Below the pieces are notes generated by a model that was not told the DNA's origin, searched no databases, and saw only the letters and a program-made list of their open reading frames with translations. Positions 1 to 8,650 of a stretch of 64,000 bases of DNA are shown one piece after another. The translations under genes and the position numbers were made by a program. The stretch covers positions 9,006 through 73,005 of the forward strand of contig CAZQJS010000012.1 in NCBI GenBank assembly GCA_964593725.1, in the 5' to 3' direction. Origin of the DNA: JAIOSM01 sp964593725 (GTDB taxonomy: Bacteria > Desulfobacterota > Desulfobacteria > Desulfobacterales > Desulfobacteraceae). Each line of letters begins with the position of its first letter. Positions within the stretch are counted from its first letter, which is position 1.

Positions 1-313
1 TATATAGCTTCTCTGCATCGTCAAGTGATGCAGCATATCCTTTGAATCCTGCAATATCTTCGCATGAATTTATTGAGTTTGAGGCAAAAAAGCCTTCCAC
101 CATTGTTTTTTCACCATGTTTTATTAATCCCATGAAGAGCACAGGCACCAGAGACAGTCCGTCTTTTCCAGTTTTTACTGCACAATCGTGGGGTTTTTCA
201 CCTTGATATACAGCATAAAGATCTTTCTGGGCAGGCATGATCTGGACAATCTGGGGGTGATCATGGTCGTGATGCCCGTGGGAGTGTGAATGATCGCTTA
301 AGTGATTACACAT
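1..313 (-). CDS. Histidine-rich N-terminal part of an unrecognised protein (cut by window edge)
   Basis: An open frame runs leftwards from an ATG at 311-313 to the window edge, giving at least 104 residues with no stop. A good ribosome binding site (GAGAGG) lies about 8 nt before the ATG. Residues 4-19 hold nine histidines mixed with Asp, Ser and Gly (HSHSHGHHDHDH), a typical metal-chelating tail. The rest is a compact soluble sequence with three Cys (3, 45, 83). I do not recognise the family. It follows the metallophosphoesterase gene by 49 bp on the same strand, so it may share its transcript. A metal-handling role is only inferred from the histidines. Confidence 0.7.
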   Translation of the reverse strand, partial: MCNHLSDHSHSHGHHDHDHPQIVQIMPAQKDLYAVYQGEKPHDCAVKTGKDGLSLVPVLFMGLIKHGEKTMVEGFFASNSINSCEDIAGFKGYAASLDDAEKLY

Positions 314-362
314 AATAGTTACCTCTCATTTATATCAGCCCTTTATAAAAATTATAATTATG

Positions 363-1112
363 TCAGACTGGTTTAAAGATATTTCCATGTTCAACTCTTC
401 TGGCGTAGAGTTCAGGAATACCTGCTTTAATGATTTTTCCGGCAGCCTTTTGATTGTCATATTTTACAAACCTTGATTCAATGGTGTTTTCATCGGAATC
501 CCAGATTATATATTCTGCCTTTATCCTGTTGTTTCTGGGCTGTCCAACACTTCCTGTATTTACAATATAGCTACTATTTTTGTCAAGGATAAGCTTTTTT
601 TTCTCAATTGGTTTTGTTCTGATCTTCTGATTATTGTATTCATACAGGTTTAGATTGTGTGTATGACCAATAAATGATACCTGCTCGGGAATTCTTTTTA
701 TTATGTACATAAGGTTCTCATTGGTTTCATAGGTGATATATTTTGTGGCTGATTCCGGAGGCAGGCCATGGACAAACCTGCAACCATGTCTGACCATACA
801 GATATTGAGGTTTGAAATAAATCTTAAAGAATCCATGGAAAGCAGGTCTTTGTTAATTAATAATGCTTTTTCTGCCCGTTTGTTAAAGGAGAAGAGATAA
901 TTTTCGTCAATGCATGCAAGTTCATGGTTGCCAAGTACTGATTTAATTTTTTTTTCCTGTATTATATTGATAATCTTTTCAGGGTCAGCACCATATCCGA
1001 CATTGTCACCTAAGGATATAATCTCATCAATGGATTGGGTCTTAATATCCATGAGAACACTCTCAAAAGCTTCTAAATTACTATGGATATCTGACAGGAT
1101 TGCAAGTCTCAT
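363..1112 (-). CDS. Calcineurin-like metallophosphoesterase
   Basis: The 249-residue protein shows all metal-binding motifs of the calcineurin-like phosphoesterase fold: SDIHSN (7-12), GDNVGYG (35-41), GNHE (61-64), an HG pair (109-110) and GHTHN (149-153), followed by TGSVGQPRN (186-194). This pattern fits the small cytoplasmic YfcE/ApaH-like group that cleaves phosphodiester or phosphomonoester bonds with two divalent metals; the substrate cannot be read from the sequence. Its ATG overlaps the stop of hslO by 4 bp (ATGA at 1109-1112), so the two genes are translationally coupled. Confidence 0.88.
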   Translation of the reverse strand: MRLAILSDIHSNLEAFESVLMDIKTQSIDEIISLGDNVGYGADPEKIINIIQEKKIKSVLGNHELACIDENYLFSFNKRAEKALLINKDLLSMDSLRFISNLNICMVRHGCRFVHGLPPESATKYITYETNENLMYIIKRIPEQVSFIGHTHNLNLYEYNNQKIRTKPIEKKKLILDKNSSYIVNTGSVGQPRNNRIKAEYIIWDSDENTIESRFVKYDNQKAAGKIIKAGIPELYARRVEHGNIFKPV

Positions 1113-2029
1113 GATCTGAACATTTTAATTTCATCTTTATTGAAGCCGTATACTGAATTGCAGTGATGGCAGGTTATTTCAAGGGGAAATTCAGATTCAG
1201 CTAAAATTTCATCCAGGTCTTTTCCAGGCAGTCTGGAAACATAGGCCCCCATTTTTTTCTTACTGCATCTACAGAAAAATTCAACCCGCCGGTTATCAAT
1301 AAAAACAGGATTTAAAGCTTTAAAAGAATTTAATATCAGTTTTTCAACATCTGCTTTCCGGGTAAAACCTTTGGAAGCTTTGATACTTTTAAGTATTGTT
1401 TCGGCTTTTACTAATTTATCATCATGGGCATCGGGCATTGCCTGGAGAAAAATACCGCCCGCTCCTGTGACATTGCCCCGGGAATCAAAATTGATGCTGA
1501 GTTTAAATCCAGTGGGAGTTTGTTCCGATTGGAGAAAATAATTTGCAAGGTCTTCTGCCATACTTCCGTGTTCCAGCATGATCTGCCCTGAATAGGGATG
1601 TTTTGCATCTTTCAGGTATTTTGTAACGGTTAAGAATCCTGCTCCAAAAAACCGGGACAGAGACTTTACCTTTTCAGGCTCTTTAATATCAATGGAACTG
1701 TTTTTCAGAAACCCTCTTACTTCTCCAAAGGCATTGGCCTCGACATCCAGACCCTTAACCGGGCCGGAACATTTTACAGTTATACTTAATCTGTCACTGC
1801 CCTTGAGGTTGGAAGTCAGAAGGGCTGCTGCAATGTATGCATGCCCCAGGAGCAGGGTTTCAACAATGCCCAGATCATGGTTTGCCCGCATTTCATTTAT
1901 CATGCAGAAACTTTTTACAACAGCACCCCTGATAGTGCCATTGCTTAAGAGAAAGGAGTAGAGACGGTCGTTGTGAGCTGCTTTCAGTTTTTCCTTAACA
2001 CTATTGCCGGATATATCTTTTTTAATCAT
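1109..2029 (-). CDS. hslO: Hsp33 redox-regulated chaperone
   Basis: The 306-residue protein is a full-length Hsp33. It is a cytoplasmic holdase that is switched on by oxidation and unfolding and binds unfolding proteins. The C-terminal zinc centre is intact: CRC at 253-255 and CHHC at 287-290 (CxC...CxxC). The N-terminal fold is typical (GTIRGAVV near 31-38, ITVKCSGPVKGLDVEAN near 83-99, PYSGQIML near 145-152). It is followed with a 4-bp overlap by the metallophosphoesterase gene. In an anaerobe it would guard against oxygen or hypochlorite stress. Confidence 0.95.
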   Translation of the reverse strand: MIKKDISGNSVKEKLKAAHNDRLYSFLLSNGTIRGAVVKSFCMINEMRANHDLGIVETLLLGHAYIAAALLTSNLKGSDRLSITVKCSGPVKGLDVEANAFGEVRGFLKNSSIDIKEPEKVKSLSRFFGAGFLTVTKYLKDAKHPYSGQIMLEHGSMAEDLANYFLQSEQTPTGFKLSINFDSRGNVTGAGGIFLQAMPDAHDDKLVKAETILKSIKASKGFTRKADVEKLILNSFKALNPVFIDNRRVEFFCRCSKKKMGAYVSRLPGKDLDEILAESEFPLEITCHHCNSVYGFNKDEIKMFRS

Positions 2030-2123
2030 CTTTTGTCAGTTTACAATGTTATTTTAAAAGCATGAAAATTGTATATTTTTTAAAAAAAGCATACCATGGA
2101 AAAGTGAAAAATAACAGGAAAGT

Positions 2124-3053
2124 TTAGCTCTTATTGCTGAGAAGTACTCCAAAGATGACAATGCCTGCTGCAATGCACTGTTTTGTGTTTAAAACTTCAT
2201 TCAGGGCTACCCAGCCCAGCAGTACAGCCGTAACAGGAACAAGGTTTATGAAAATTGATGCTCTGGATGCAGGGATTTTGCTTATCCCATAGTTATAAAG
2301 TCCGAATGATACAAGACTTACACATGCTCCAAGAAAAAACAAAATTGCAATTATATGAAGATTCCATATTGACAAGGGCAGTTGCATTACACTTTTTAAA
2401 CCTGGCAGAAAGAATATTGTACCTGCAATAACCTGCATGGCAGTCAAAGTCCAGGTATTGTATCTGTTGCTGAGCTTTTTGATGAGTATCAGGTTGCTTG
2501 CTGCGCATATCATGGCAATAAATTCGAGTATATTACCAAGCACAGGGTTTGAAGCTGTGCTGGTACTGCTTTGAAACCATGTTAACAGGATAACACCGAA
2601 TATGGACAATAAGAGACCGATTATGGTTTTCATATTAATTGATTCTGCAAGGAATATCCAGGCAGCAAAGGAAACCATAAGTGGTACGCATGCTGCTATT
2701 ATTCCTGCCTGGGATGATGTTGTGAGCTGTAATGCTCTGGATTCAAAGAGAAAATAGAGGCATGGCTGGAACATAACAGTTGGTACCAGTATTTTTATAT
2801 CCCCTTTTTTACAGTTTTCAGGAATAAGTTGTTTAATAAACGGTAATATACAGATAAAAGCTATGGTCAGCCTGCATGACATTACCTCAAACGGGCTTAA
2901 TACCCTGAGTACCACACGCATTGTGGAAAATGAGCTGCCCCAGAGGAGCACAGCACCCAATATGGCAAGTATGGGCAGTAAATTTTTAAAATTTATTTTT
3001 TTTTCTGATTTCAAACTATTTAAATTTACCTTGAATTGTTTATTAAACAGCAT
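2124..3053 (-). CDS. EamA/DMT-family transporter
   Basis: This is a hydrophobic protein with about ten predicted membrane segments arranged as two EamA repeats. The first begins near AILGAVLLWGSSF and the second near NPVLGNILEFIAMICAAS. This family exports or imports small metabolites across the inner membrane; the substrate is not predictable. I place the start at the ATG at 3051-3053 (309 residues), because the frame can be extended only to a TTG at 3108-3110 with no visible ribosome binding site, which would add a tail not typical of the family. It is flanked by hslO and the response-regulator gene on the same strand with gaps, so it is probably transcribed separately. Confidence 0.85.
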   Translation of the reverse strand: MLFNKQFKVNLNSLKSEKKINFKNLLPILAILGAVLLWGSSFSTMRVVLRVLSPFEVMSCRLTIAFICILPFIKQLIPENCKKGDIKILVPTVMFQPCLYFLFESRALQLTTSSQAGIIAACVPLMVSFAAWIFLAESINMKTIIGLLLSIFGVILLTWFQSSTSTASNPVLGNILEFIAMICAASNLILIKKLSNRYNTWTLTAMQVIAGTIFFLPGLKSVMQLPLSIWNLHIIAILFFLGACVSLVSFGLYNYGISKIPASRASIFINLVPVTAVLLGWVALNEVLNTKQCIAAGIVIFGVLLSNKS

Positions 3054-3153
3054 TTCAACTGTTATATCAGACGTGATAGAGCAAATAACACACAATGCCT
3101 GTATAATCAATATGGTGATGAAATAATTGAAAAGAATCAGAACCAGTGTTGTT

Positions 3154-3918
3154 TTACATCTGTTTAAACAGATGGGAATAGGCCCTGCTGACCCTTACAC
3201 TCCTGTCTGTGTTATTAAACAGAACAATCAGCTGGTTTGAAAAAGAGCGGGTGATCTTTTTGATTTTATCAATGTTTATGATGGATGCTCTGTGGACACG
3301 CCAGAACTGTCCAGGATCAAGTTCCTGTTCAAGTTCTTTAATAGTTTTTTTAATTAAAAACTCCTTTGTCTCAAGTTTAACAGTCGTATATTTATCCTCT
3401 GCCATGAAAAAAACAATTTCTGCAACTGGAACAAATCTTATCTCTGACCCTGTCTTGACTTTTATCAATTGCAGAAAAGATTTTCCTCTGTTTTTATTCA
3501 GGGTATTGATTATATTTTCGATTTTTTTCTGGGTTTCAGGAAGCCCCCGGGCAGATGATATTCTCTTCTTTAACCTGTTTATGGTCTTAATCAGTCTTTT
3601 CTCCTCAAGGGGTTTCAGAATATAATCCAGAGCCTCGTTTTCAAAGGCTTCAACTGCAAAATCATCATGGGCTGTCACAAACACAACAGGGCAGATTCCT
3701 TTTATCTGCCCTGCGACCTCCAGACCTGACAGACCCGGCATTCTGATATCCAGAAACGCTACATCCGGCTGTATTTTTTCTATCATATCAGCTGCCTGTC
3801 TGCCATTGTATGCTTCGCCGGATATTATAAGCTCCGGCCATAACCGGTTTAATGCTTTTTTTAAACTCTTTACCAGGTTTTTTTCATCGTCGGCAATAAC
3901 TGCCCTGGGTTTGTTCAT
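3154..3918 (-). CDS. LytTR-family response regulator
   Basis: The 254-residue protein has an N-terminal receiver domain (acidic pair near D10/D11, phospho-acceptor D57 in FLDIRMPG, Lys102 in ILKPLEE). A LytTR DNA-binding domain follows at about 150-252 (IVFFMAEDKYTTVKL, FWRVHRASIINIDKI). It is a cytoplasmic transcription factor of the LytR/AlgR type. The partner kinase gene lies directly upstream and overlaps by 4 bp (ATGA at 3915-3918). Targets are unknown; members of this family often control envelope, adhesion or metabolite-uptake genes. Confidence 0.93.
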   Translation of the reverse strand: MNKPRAVIADDEKNLVKSLKKALNRLWPELIISGEAYNGRQAADMIEKIQPDVAFLDIRMPGLSGLEVAGQIKGICPVVFVTAHDDFAVEAFENEALDYILKPLEEKRLIKTINRLKKRISSARGLPETQKKIENIINTLNKNRGKSFLQLIKVKTGSEIRFVPVAEIVFFMAEDKYTTVKLETKEFLIKKTIKELEQELDPGQFWRVHRASIINIDKIKKITRSFSNQLIVLFNNTDRSVRVSRAYSHLFKQM

Positions 3919-4967
3919 AAAGGCACCTCAATCAGGGCCTTTGTGCCGCAGGGATCATTTGCCATGATTGTCAGGCCTGCATTATTACCATACATGCTGT
4001 TAATTCTTTTACTGACATTGTTTATCCCAGTACCTGTTTTTTTATCAAGATCAAGTCCGCATCCTGTATCAGACACTTCTATTATTAAAAAGTTATCTTT
4101 AATGGAGCATTTGATTACAATCCTTCCCCCTTCTATTTTTGGTTCCAGGCCGTATTTCACTGCGTTTTCAACCAGAGGCTGTATTAAAAGAGGAGAAAAA
4201 GTGATTTTCTTTATCTCCTTGTCTGCAATGATTTCAAAGGAGAGTCTTGGGCCCATTCTTATTTTGTGAATATTAAGATAATGGTTTACAAGAGCAAGTT
4301 CCTGGGAAAGGCTTATGGTCTCCTCCCTTGTGCGTTTAAGGGATATTTTTAAAAACCCGTTCAGTTCATCCAGCATTGTTTTACCTTTTTTAATATCTTC
4401 ATCCAGCAGGGATCTCAGGTTTGAGAGGGTGTTAAAAAGAAAGTGTGGTTCTATCTGTGCCTGCAGAGCCTTAAGCTTTTCTGAAATGGCCTGTTTTTCC
4501 AGAGTAAGGCGTTTTATTTTTTCTGTTTTAAGAAGATTTTCATAATCTTTGATTTTTTCCAGGGATATAAGAAAGTACGTAATTGGTATAGCAAAGAAAA
4601 TGCCCAGCATAAAATTCCTACTGAATGAGTTCTGAAAATACTGATAAAAAGGGACATCATATTTGAGATACAGGAAGAGGTATCCTGCTGCTGCACCTGT
4701 AACTGCACCTGCAGTAAGTCCTGCCATGATTTTTCCAAAAAGCTCTGCTTTTGTATTTATCCGGGTGAACAGGAGTATCATGACAATGAAAAAGCATATG
4801 GAAAGGCCCATGAATTGGGATATAATCCAGACATCTATAAAACTGTGATTCTTAAGGGTGGAAAAGTAGAGCAGCAGGGCAATGATGGTATTAAAAATAA
4901 AAGTTGCTGCAAGATCTTTTAAAATTGATTTTTGAGGTGAATTGTTTTTATCTGTTTTTTTGTCCAT
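3915..4967 (-). CDS. LytS-like sensor histidine kinase
   Basis: The 350-residue protein has four predicted membrane segments (about 20-36, 48-67, 82-101 and 119-136). A short coiled linker follows, then a His_kinase (PF06580-type) domain with the phospho-acceptor H175 in EPHFLFNTL, and a C-terminal HATPase with an N-box (QPLVENAVKYG) and G-box (DTGCGLD). There is no periplasmic sensor domain, so it may sense a membrane or small-molecule cue. It is the first gene of an operon with the LytTR regulator. A candidate promoter lies at 4990-5018. Confidence 0.93.
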   Translation of the reverse strand: MDKKTDKNNSPQKSILKDLAATFIFNTIIALLLYFSTLKNHSFIDVWIISQFMGLSICFFIVMILLFTRINTKAELFGKIMAGLTAGAVTGAAAGYLFLYLKYDVPFYQYFQNSFSRNFMLGIFFAIPITYFLISLEKIKDYENLLKTEKIKRLTLEKQAISEKLKALQAQIEPHFLFNTLSNLRSLLDEDIKKGKTMLDELNGFLKISLKRTREETISLSQELALVNHYLNIHKIRMGPRLSFEIIADKEIKKITFSPLLIQPLVENAVKYGLEPKIEGGRIVIKCSIKDNFLIIEVSDTGCGLDLDKKTGTGINNVSKRINSMYGNNAGLTIMANDPCGTKALIEVPL

Positions 4968-4989
4968 CTGTTCTGCCCCTTTTTAAAAC

Positions 4990-5018
4990 AGTATAACGGA
5001 GAAGGAGAGAACAGGCAA
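4990..5018 (-). promoter_or_regulatory. Candidate sigma-70 promoter of the LytS/LytR-like operon
   Basis: Read on the minus strand there is TTGCCT (5013-5018), a 17-bp spacer and TATACT (4990-4995), placed just upstream of the kinase start at 4967. Five of six bases match the consensus at -10 and four of six at -35. The call is by eye. Confidence 0.5.
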
Positions 5019-5028
5019 GGCTGCCTGT
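5011..5028. promoter_or_regulatory. Inverted repeat overlapping the -35 box, possible operator
   Basis: ACAGGCA and TGCCTGT form a perfect 7-bp inverted repeat separated by AGGC. The repeat covers the -35 element of the candidate kinase-operon promoter, where a repressor or the LytTR regulator itself could act. LytTR proteins usually bind direct repeats, so autoregulation is only one option. Confidence 0.35.
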
Positions 5029-5165
5029 CCTCCCATAATGCCATCCAGGCTTTTTTTTATACCATACATCTCATTTGGATTGATCTTGCCATGAAAACAG
5101 GTAATTTATGCCACAGTTAAGGCAGAGAATCTGGCTGATAGAATATATTATAAAGGAGAAGTAAG

Positions 5166-5630
5166 ATGGGAAAAAATTTTGTTGTTTTATTGGTTTTGTG
5201 CGGGTTTTTGTTGTTTTCAATCACTGCACCCGGAGTATCGGCAAAGGATGCCCGGGAAGAAAAATCAGGTTCTGGGAATTTGATAATAAACATTTCAGGA
5301 TTTGAATCAAATAATGGGGATGCAAAAATTGCCCTTGTGGATTCCCGTGAAAATTATGAAAAAGGAGAGAGCCTTAAAAGAAAAATTGTGCCGGTAAAAG
5401 ATAAAAAGGTACGGTATATTGTAAGGAATATTAAATTTGGCAGGTATGCTGTCAAAGCATTCCATGATGCAAACCGCAATGGCAGACTTGACACTGCCAT
5501 GTTTGGCATACCAGTTGAAGCCTATGGATTTTCCAATAATGCAAGGGGTACATTCGGACCTCCTGATTATTCAAAGGTGGTATTTCAATTCACTGTTTCC
5601 GGCCAGGAGATATTTATTAAGATCAGGTAA
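5166..5630 (+). CDS. Exported DUF2141-family protein
   Basis: The 154-residue protein begins with a clear signal peptide ending near APGVSAKD. The mature part matches the DUF2141 pattern: GDAKIALVDSRENY, YAVKAFHDANRNGRLDT and the closing GPPDYSKVVFQF. It is probably a periplasmic beta-sandwich protein of unknown biochemical role. DANRNGRLD resembles a calcium-loop-like element. A ribosome binding site (AAGGAGAAG) precedes the ATG. Only 20 bp separate it from the FAD oxidoreductase, so the two likely form an operon acting on the same exported process. DUF2141 genes often lie near carotenoid or isoprenoid genes, which agrees with this neighbour. Confidence 0.8.
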   Translation: MGKNFVVLLVLCGFLLFSITAPGVSAKDAREEKSGSGNLIINISGFESNNGDAKIALVDSRENYEKGESLKRKIVPVKDKKVRYIVRNIKFGRYAVKAFHDANRNGRLDTAMFGIPVEAYGFSNNARGTFGPPDYSKVVFQFTVSGQEIFIKIR

Positions 5631-5650
5631 TAAACAAGGAGACAGGATAA

Positions 5651-7258
5651 ATGGATAGGTTTAAAGGTATATCAAGGCGCTCGTTTATAAAACTGCTTCT
5701 CATGTCTGGGTCTGCTGCCCTGGTTGACTGGTCAGAGTTTAAAGCGTTTGCATCCCCGGCAGATACCAGTGAAAAATTTTCAGTTATTGTGATTGGGGCA
5801 GGTTTGGGCGGACTTGTGGCTGCTGCATACCTGGCACAATCAGGTTTTGATGTAACTCTTATTGAACAGCACTCCATTGCCGGCGGGTATGCAACTTCCT
5901 TTAAAAGAAAATCCGGAAAATTTGAGTTTGATATATCTTTGCATGCCACGGTTGCTGAAAATGCAATACCTCAGAAGATTTTATCAGACCTTGGTGTATG
6001 GGATAAACTTGCTGTTGCATACACTCCGGAACTGCGCAGGATTATCAGTTCTGACTATGACGTTACACTGCCTGCTAGAAACCCGGCAGAGGTTAAAAAA
6101 CGCCTTGCTGAACTTTTCCCCCTGGAAAAGAAGGGGATATACAGTTTTTATTCACAAATGGAAGATGTAATCTACAAGCTTTGGGGAAAAAGTTCCAATG
6201 GCAGGAGTGTGATACAGAGACTTGAGAAGCTTTCCCTGGAACAATGGATGTCCATGCACGTTAAAACGCCCGGACTTAAGCGAATTCTTTCAGCTTTTTG
6301 CGGCTATTATGGAACAGCTCCGGCAGAGACAAATGCCCTGTTTTATGCCATTGCCACAGGGGAGTATCTCATTCTGGGAGGGCAGTATTATAAAACACGG
6401 TCCAGGGATTTGAGTAATGCCCTTGCAGATGCTGTTTATACTGCCAATGGACGGATTGTTTTTGATACTGAAGTTTCACAGATACTTATTTCAGAAAAAG
6501 GGGGCACGAACCATATTAAAGGGGTAAGGGATCTGGATAATAGATTCTATCCTGGAAAAGCTGTGATTGCCAATGCAAGTGCTCCAATGGTTTTTGGGAA
6601 GATGCTCCCCAAAGATGCTGTGCCGGATAATTATTTGAGAAAGATACAGCACCGCAGAAAATCCCTTTCAAGTTTTGTTGTATGGCTTGGCCTGAACAGA
6701 GAGATTGATAGTGTCAGAAATTATGAAATCGATGTGGATATGGATGAAAAGAGCCGGTATGATAAAGACCGTCTGTACTCAGGGGATTATATCGGATCAA
6801 GCCTGTCTGTCACAATATATGACAATCTGTTTAAGGGCTATTCCCGGCCCGGAACTTCAACAATGTCAATCATGGCACTGGCTGATTATAATTTTTGGAA
6901 AAAATTTGAAAAGGATTATTTCAACCAGAACAAGGTTGCATATAATCGAAAAAAATATCAGGTGGCATTAAGTTTAATTAAAAAAGTGGAAAAAGTGTTA
7001 ATACCAGGCCTTCAAACCTCCATAGAAGTTATGGAAGTTGCTACACCTCTGACAAATATCCGTTACACAAAAAACCCTTCAGGAGCAATATATGGATATG
7101 ACCGCAATATGGAACGTCTGGGATCCCGCACACCTGTCAGAGGGTTATACCTCGCAGGTGCATGGGCAAACGGAGGTGGATACACTCCTGCAATGATGGC
7201 CGGTCGCAATGCAGCAGGTCATCTTATGCAGGATTTCAAGATATTATCAAAGACATGA
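5651..7258 (+). CDS. Tat-exported phytoene-desaturase-like FAD oxidoreductase
   Basis: The 535-residue flavoprotein belongs to the CrtI/retinol-saturase superfamily. It starts with a twin-arginine signal (SRRSFIKLLLMSGSAALV, about 8-25), so the folded protein is predicted to be moved to the periplasm. The dinucleotide-binding fold follows (VIGAGLGGLVAAAYLAQSG, then EQHSIAGG), and the C-terminal FAD motif reads GLYLAGAWANGGGYTPAM. Such enzymes desaturate, saturate or isomerise polyenes and lipids; the substrate is not known. Export is unusual for this family, as most CrtI-like enzymes are cytoplasmic or membrane-associated. The ATG has an AAGGAG site 9 nt upstream. Confidence 0.85.
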   Translation: MDRFKGISRRSFIKLLLMSGSAALVDWSEFKAFASPADTSEKFSVIVIGAGLGGLVAAAYLAQSGFDVTLIEQHSIAGGYATSFKRKSGKFEFDISLHATVAENAIPQKILSDLGVWDKLAVAYTPELRRIISSDYDVTLPARNPAEVKKRLAELFPLEKKGIYSFYSQMEDVIYKLWGKSSNGRSVIQRLEKLSLEQWMSMHVKTPGLKRILSAFCGYYGTAPAETNALFYAIATGEYLILGGQYYKTRSRDLSNALADAVYTANGRIVFDTEVSQILISEKGGTNHIKGVRDLDNRFYPGKAVIANASAPMVFGKMLPKDAVPDNYLRKIQHRRKSLSSFVVWLGLNREIDSVRNYEIDVDMDEKSRYDKDRLYSGDYIGSSLSVTIYDNLFKGYSRPGTSTMSIMALADYNFWKKFEKDYFNQNKVAYNRKKYQVALSLIKKVEKVLIPGLQTSIEVMEVATPLTNIRYTKNPSGAIYGYDRNMERLGSRTPVRGLYLAGAWANGGGYTPAMMAGRNAAGHLMQDFKILSKT

Positions 7259-7264
7259 TGGAAT

Positions 7265-7846
7265 CTAAAACAGAAATTTGATGGCTGCAAATCCGGCCAG
7301 GAGCAGGATAGTGAAAACAATGGCCAGAAGATTGAAATATCTGTCAATGAATTTTTGTATACTTGGTCCGAAAAAGTATATCAGGCTCGCCACAAGTACA
7401 AAACGCAATGTTCTGGAAAAAGCCGATGCAATTAGAAATATTGGGAAATTAATTGTAAATGCCCCGGCAGAAATGGTGAAAAGTTTAAAGGGAATGGGGG
7501 TAAAACCTGCTATGGTTACAGCCCAGGCATCCCATTTCTGGTACAATGCGGCAATGCGGCTCACCTGGTCTGTAAGATGATAAAAGTCTATGATCCTGTT
7601 TCCAATAAGGTCCATAAACTGCCAACCAATAAAGTATCCAAGGCAGGCTCCCAATATCGAGCCTGCACTGCATACCAGGGCAAACTTATAAGATTTTTTC
7701 GGGGCGCCCACTGCCAGCGCAATTAACAGTACATCCGGTGCAATGGGGAAAAATGATGATTCACAAAAAGCAATAACAAACAGGGCCATAGTGCCTCCGG
7801 GCCGTTCAGCCCATTGCAGGACCCAGTCATACATTTTTCTCAGCAT
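7265..7846 (-). CDS. YqaA/DedA-like (VTT domain) membrane protein
   Basis: The 193-residue integral membrane protein has the SNARE-associated/VTT pattern: an N-terminal re-entrant region (FCESSFFPIAPDVLLI), GYFIGW near the middle, and GFTPIPFKLFTISAGAF as the second re-entrant signature. This matches the YqaA branch of the DedA superfamily, which includes lipid scramblases and proteins needed for membrane homeostasis. Its start codon overlaps the stop of pcm by one base (TAATG), so it is the second gene of a pcm operon. Confidence 0.85.
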   Translation of the reverse strand: MLRKMYDWVLQWAERPGGTMALFVIAFCESSFFPIAPDVLLIALAVGAPKKSYKFALVCSAGSILGACLGYFIGWQFMDLIGNRIIDFYHLTDQVSRIAALYQKWDAWAVTIAGFTPIPFKLFTISAGAFTINFPIFLIASAFSRTLRFVLVASLIYFFGPSIQKFIDRYFNLLAIVFTILLLAGFAAIKFLF

Positions 7847-8505
7847 TAATTATCCTTCCAGCCGTGCCGGCCTATTAGTTTTACAAATCTGCATCCGCCC
7901 AGATTTTTTGTAATAATTCCACTGTTTGTTTTTTTAATTATTATAAGTTCCTGGGATAAATGATCTCCCACAGGCATAATAAGTCTGCCGCCCAATGATA
8001 ATTGTTTAATAAGTGGTTCAGGGATCTCTTTGCCGCCTGCTGTAACAATAATGGCATCAAAGGGGCTTTCCTGTTTCCATCCAAGGGTGCCGTCGGAATA
8101 TCTTGTTACAATATTGTGATATTTTAACCTGTCAAATAATTTTTTTGTATTTAAAAAAAGGGTGCTGTTCCTTTCAATGGTATATATCCGGTGGGCAATT
8201 GCCGCAAGCACAGCTGCCTGGTATCCTGATCCTGTACCGATTTCAAGCACTCTTTCATCCCCTTTCAATGCCAGAGCCTGGGTCATCTCTGCAATAATAT
8301 AGGGCTGGGAAATGGTCTGACCTTCGCCTATGGGGAGTGGATAGTCACCATAGGCACTTTCAGCCAGGGCTTCACTCACAAAAAGGTGTCTCGGGATTGT
8401 TTCCATGGCTCTTATGACTGATGGGTCTGTGACTCCCCGGGCTGCTATCTGGGTTTGAACCATTTCGCGGCGCCACCGGTCAAATTTTTTAGCCTGATTA
8501 TTCAT
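7846..8505 (-). CDS. pcm: Protein-L-isoaspartate O-methyltransferase
   Basis: The 219-residue protein is a full-length PCMT. It transfers a methyl group from SAM to isoaspartyl residues in damaged proteins, starting their repair. Diagnostic segments are present: GEGQTISQPYIIAEMTQAL, the SAM motif VLEIGTGSGYQAAVLA, and the late GGRLIMPVG. It is cytoplasmic. The YqaA-like gene is coupled downstream. It is divergent from the K+ channel gene across 145 bp. Confidence 0.95.
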   Translation of the reverse strand: MNNQAKKFDRWRREMVQTQIAARGVTDPSVIRAMETIPRHLFVSEALAESAYGDYPLPIGEGQTISQPYIIAEMTQALALKGDERVLEIGTGSGYQAAVLAAIAHRIYTIERNSTLFLNTKKLFDRLKYHNIVTRYSDGTLGWKQESPFDAIIVTAGGKEIPEPLIKQLSLGGRLIMPVGDHLSQELIIIKKTNSGIITKNLGGCRFVKLIGRHGWKDN

Positions 8506-8650
8506 GGGTACTTATTAGCAGCTATCATCCTTCCAGTCAAGGCAATACACAGTTTTGAAAGCTATTGTTCCCTGGTTTTACATCTGCTGCATCAACCCTC
8601 TGTCTCTGATTTTTGTTGATTTTTGGGTTTATCAAATGTAGAAATCAGAT

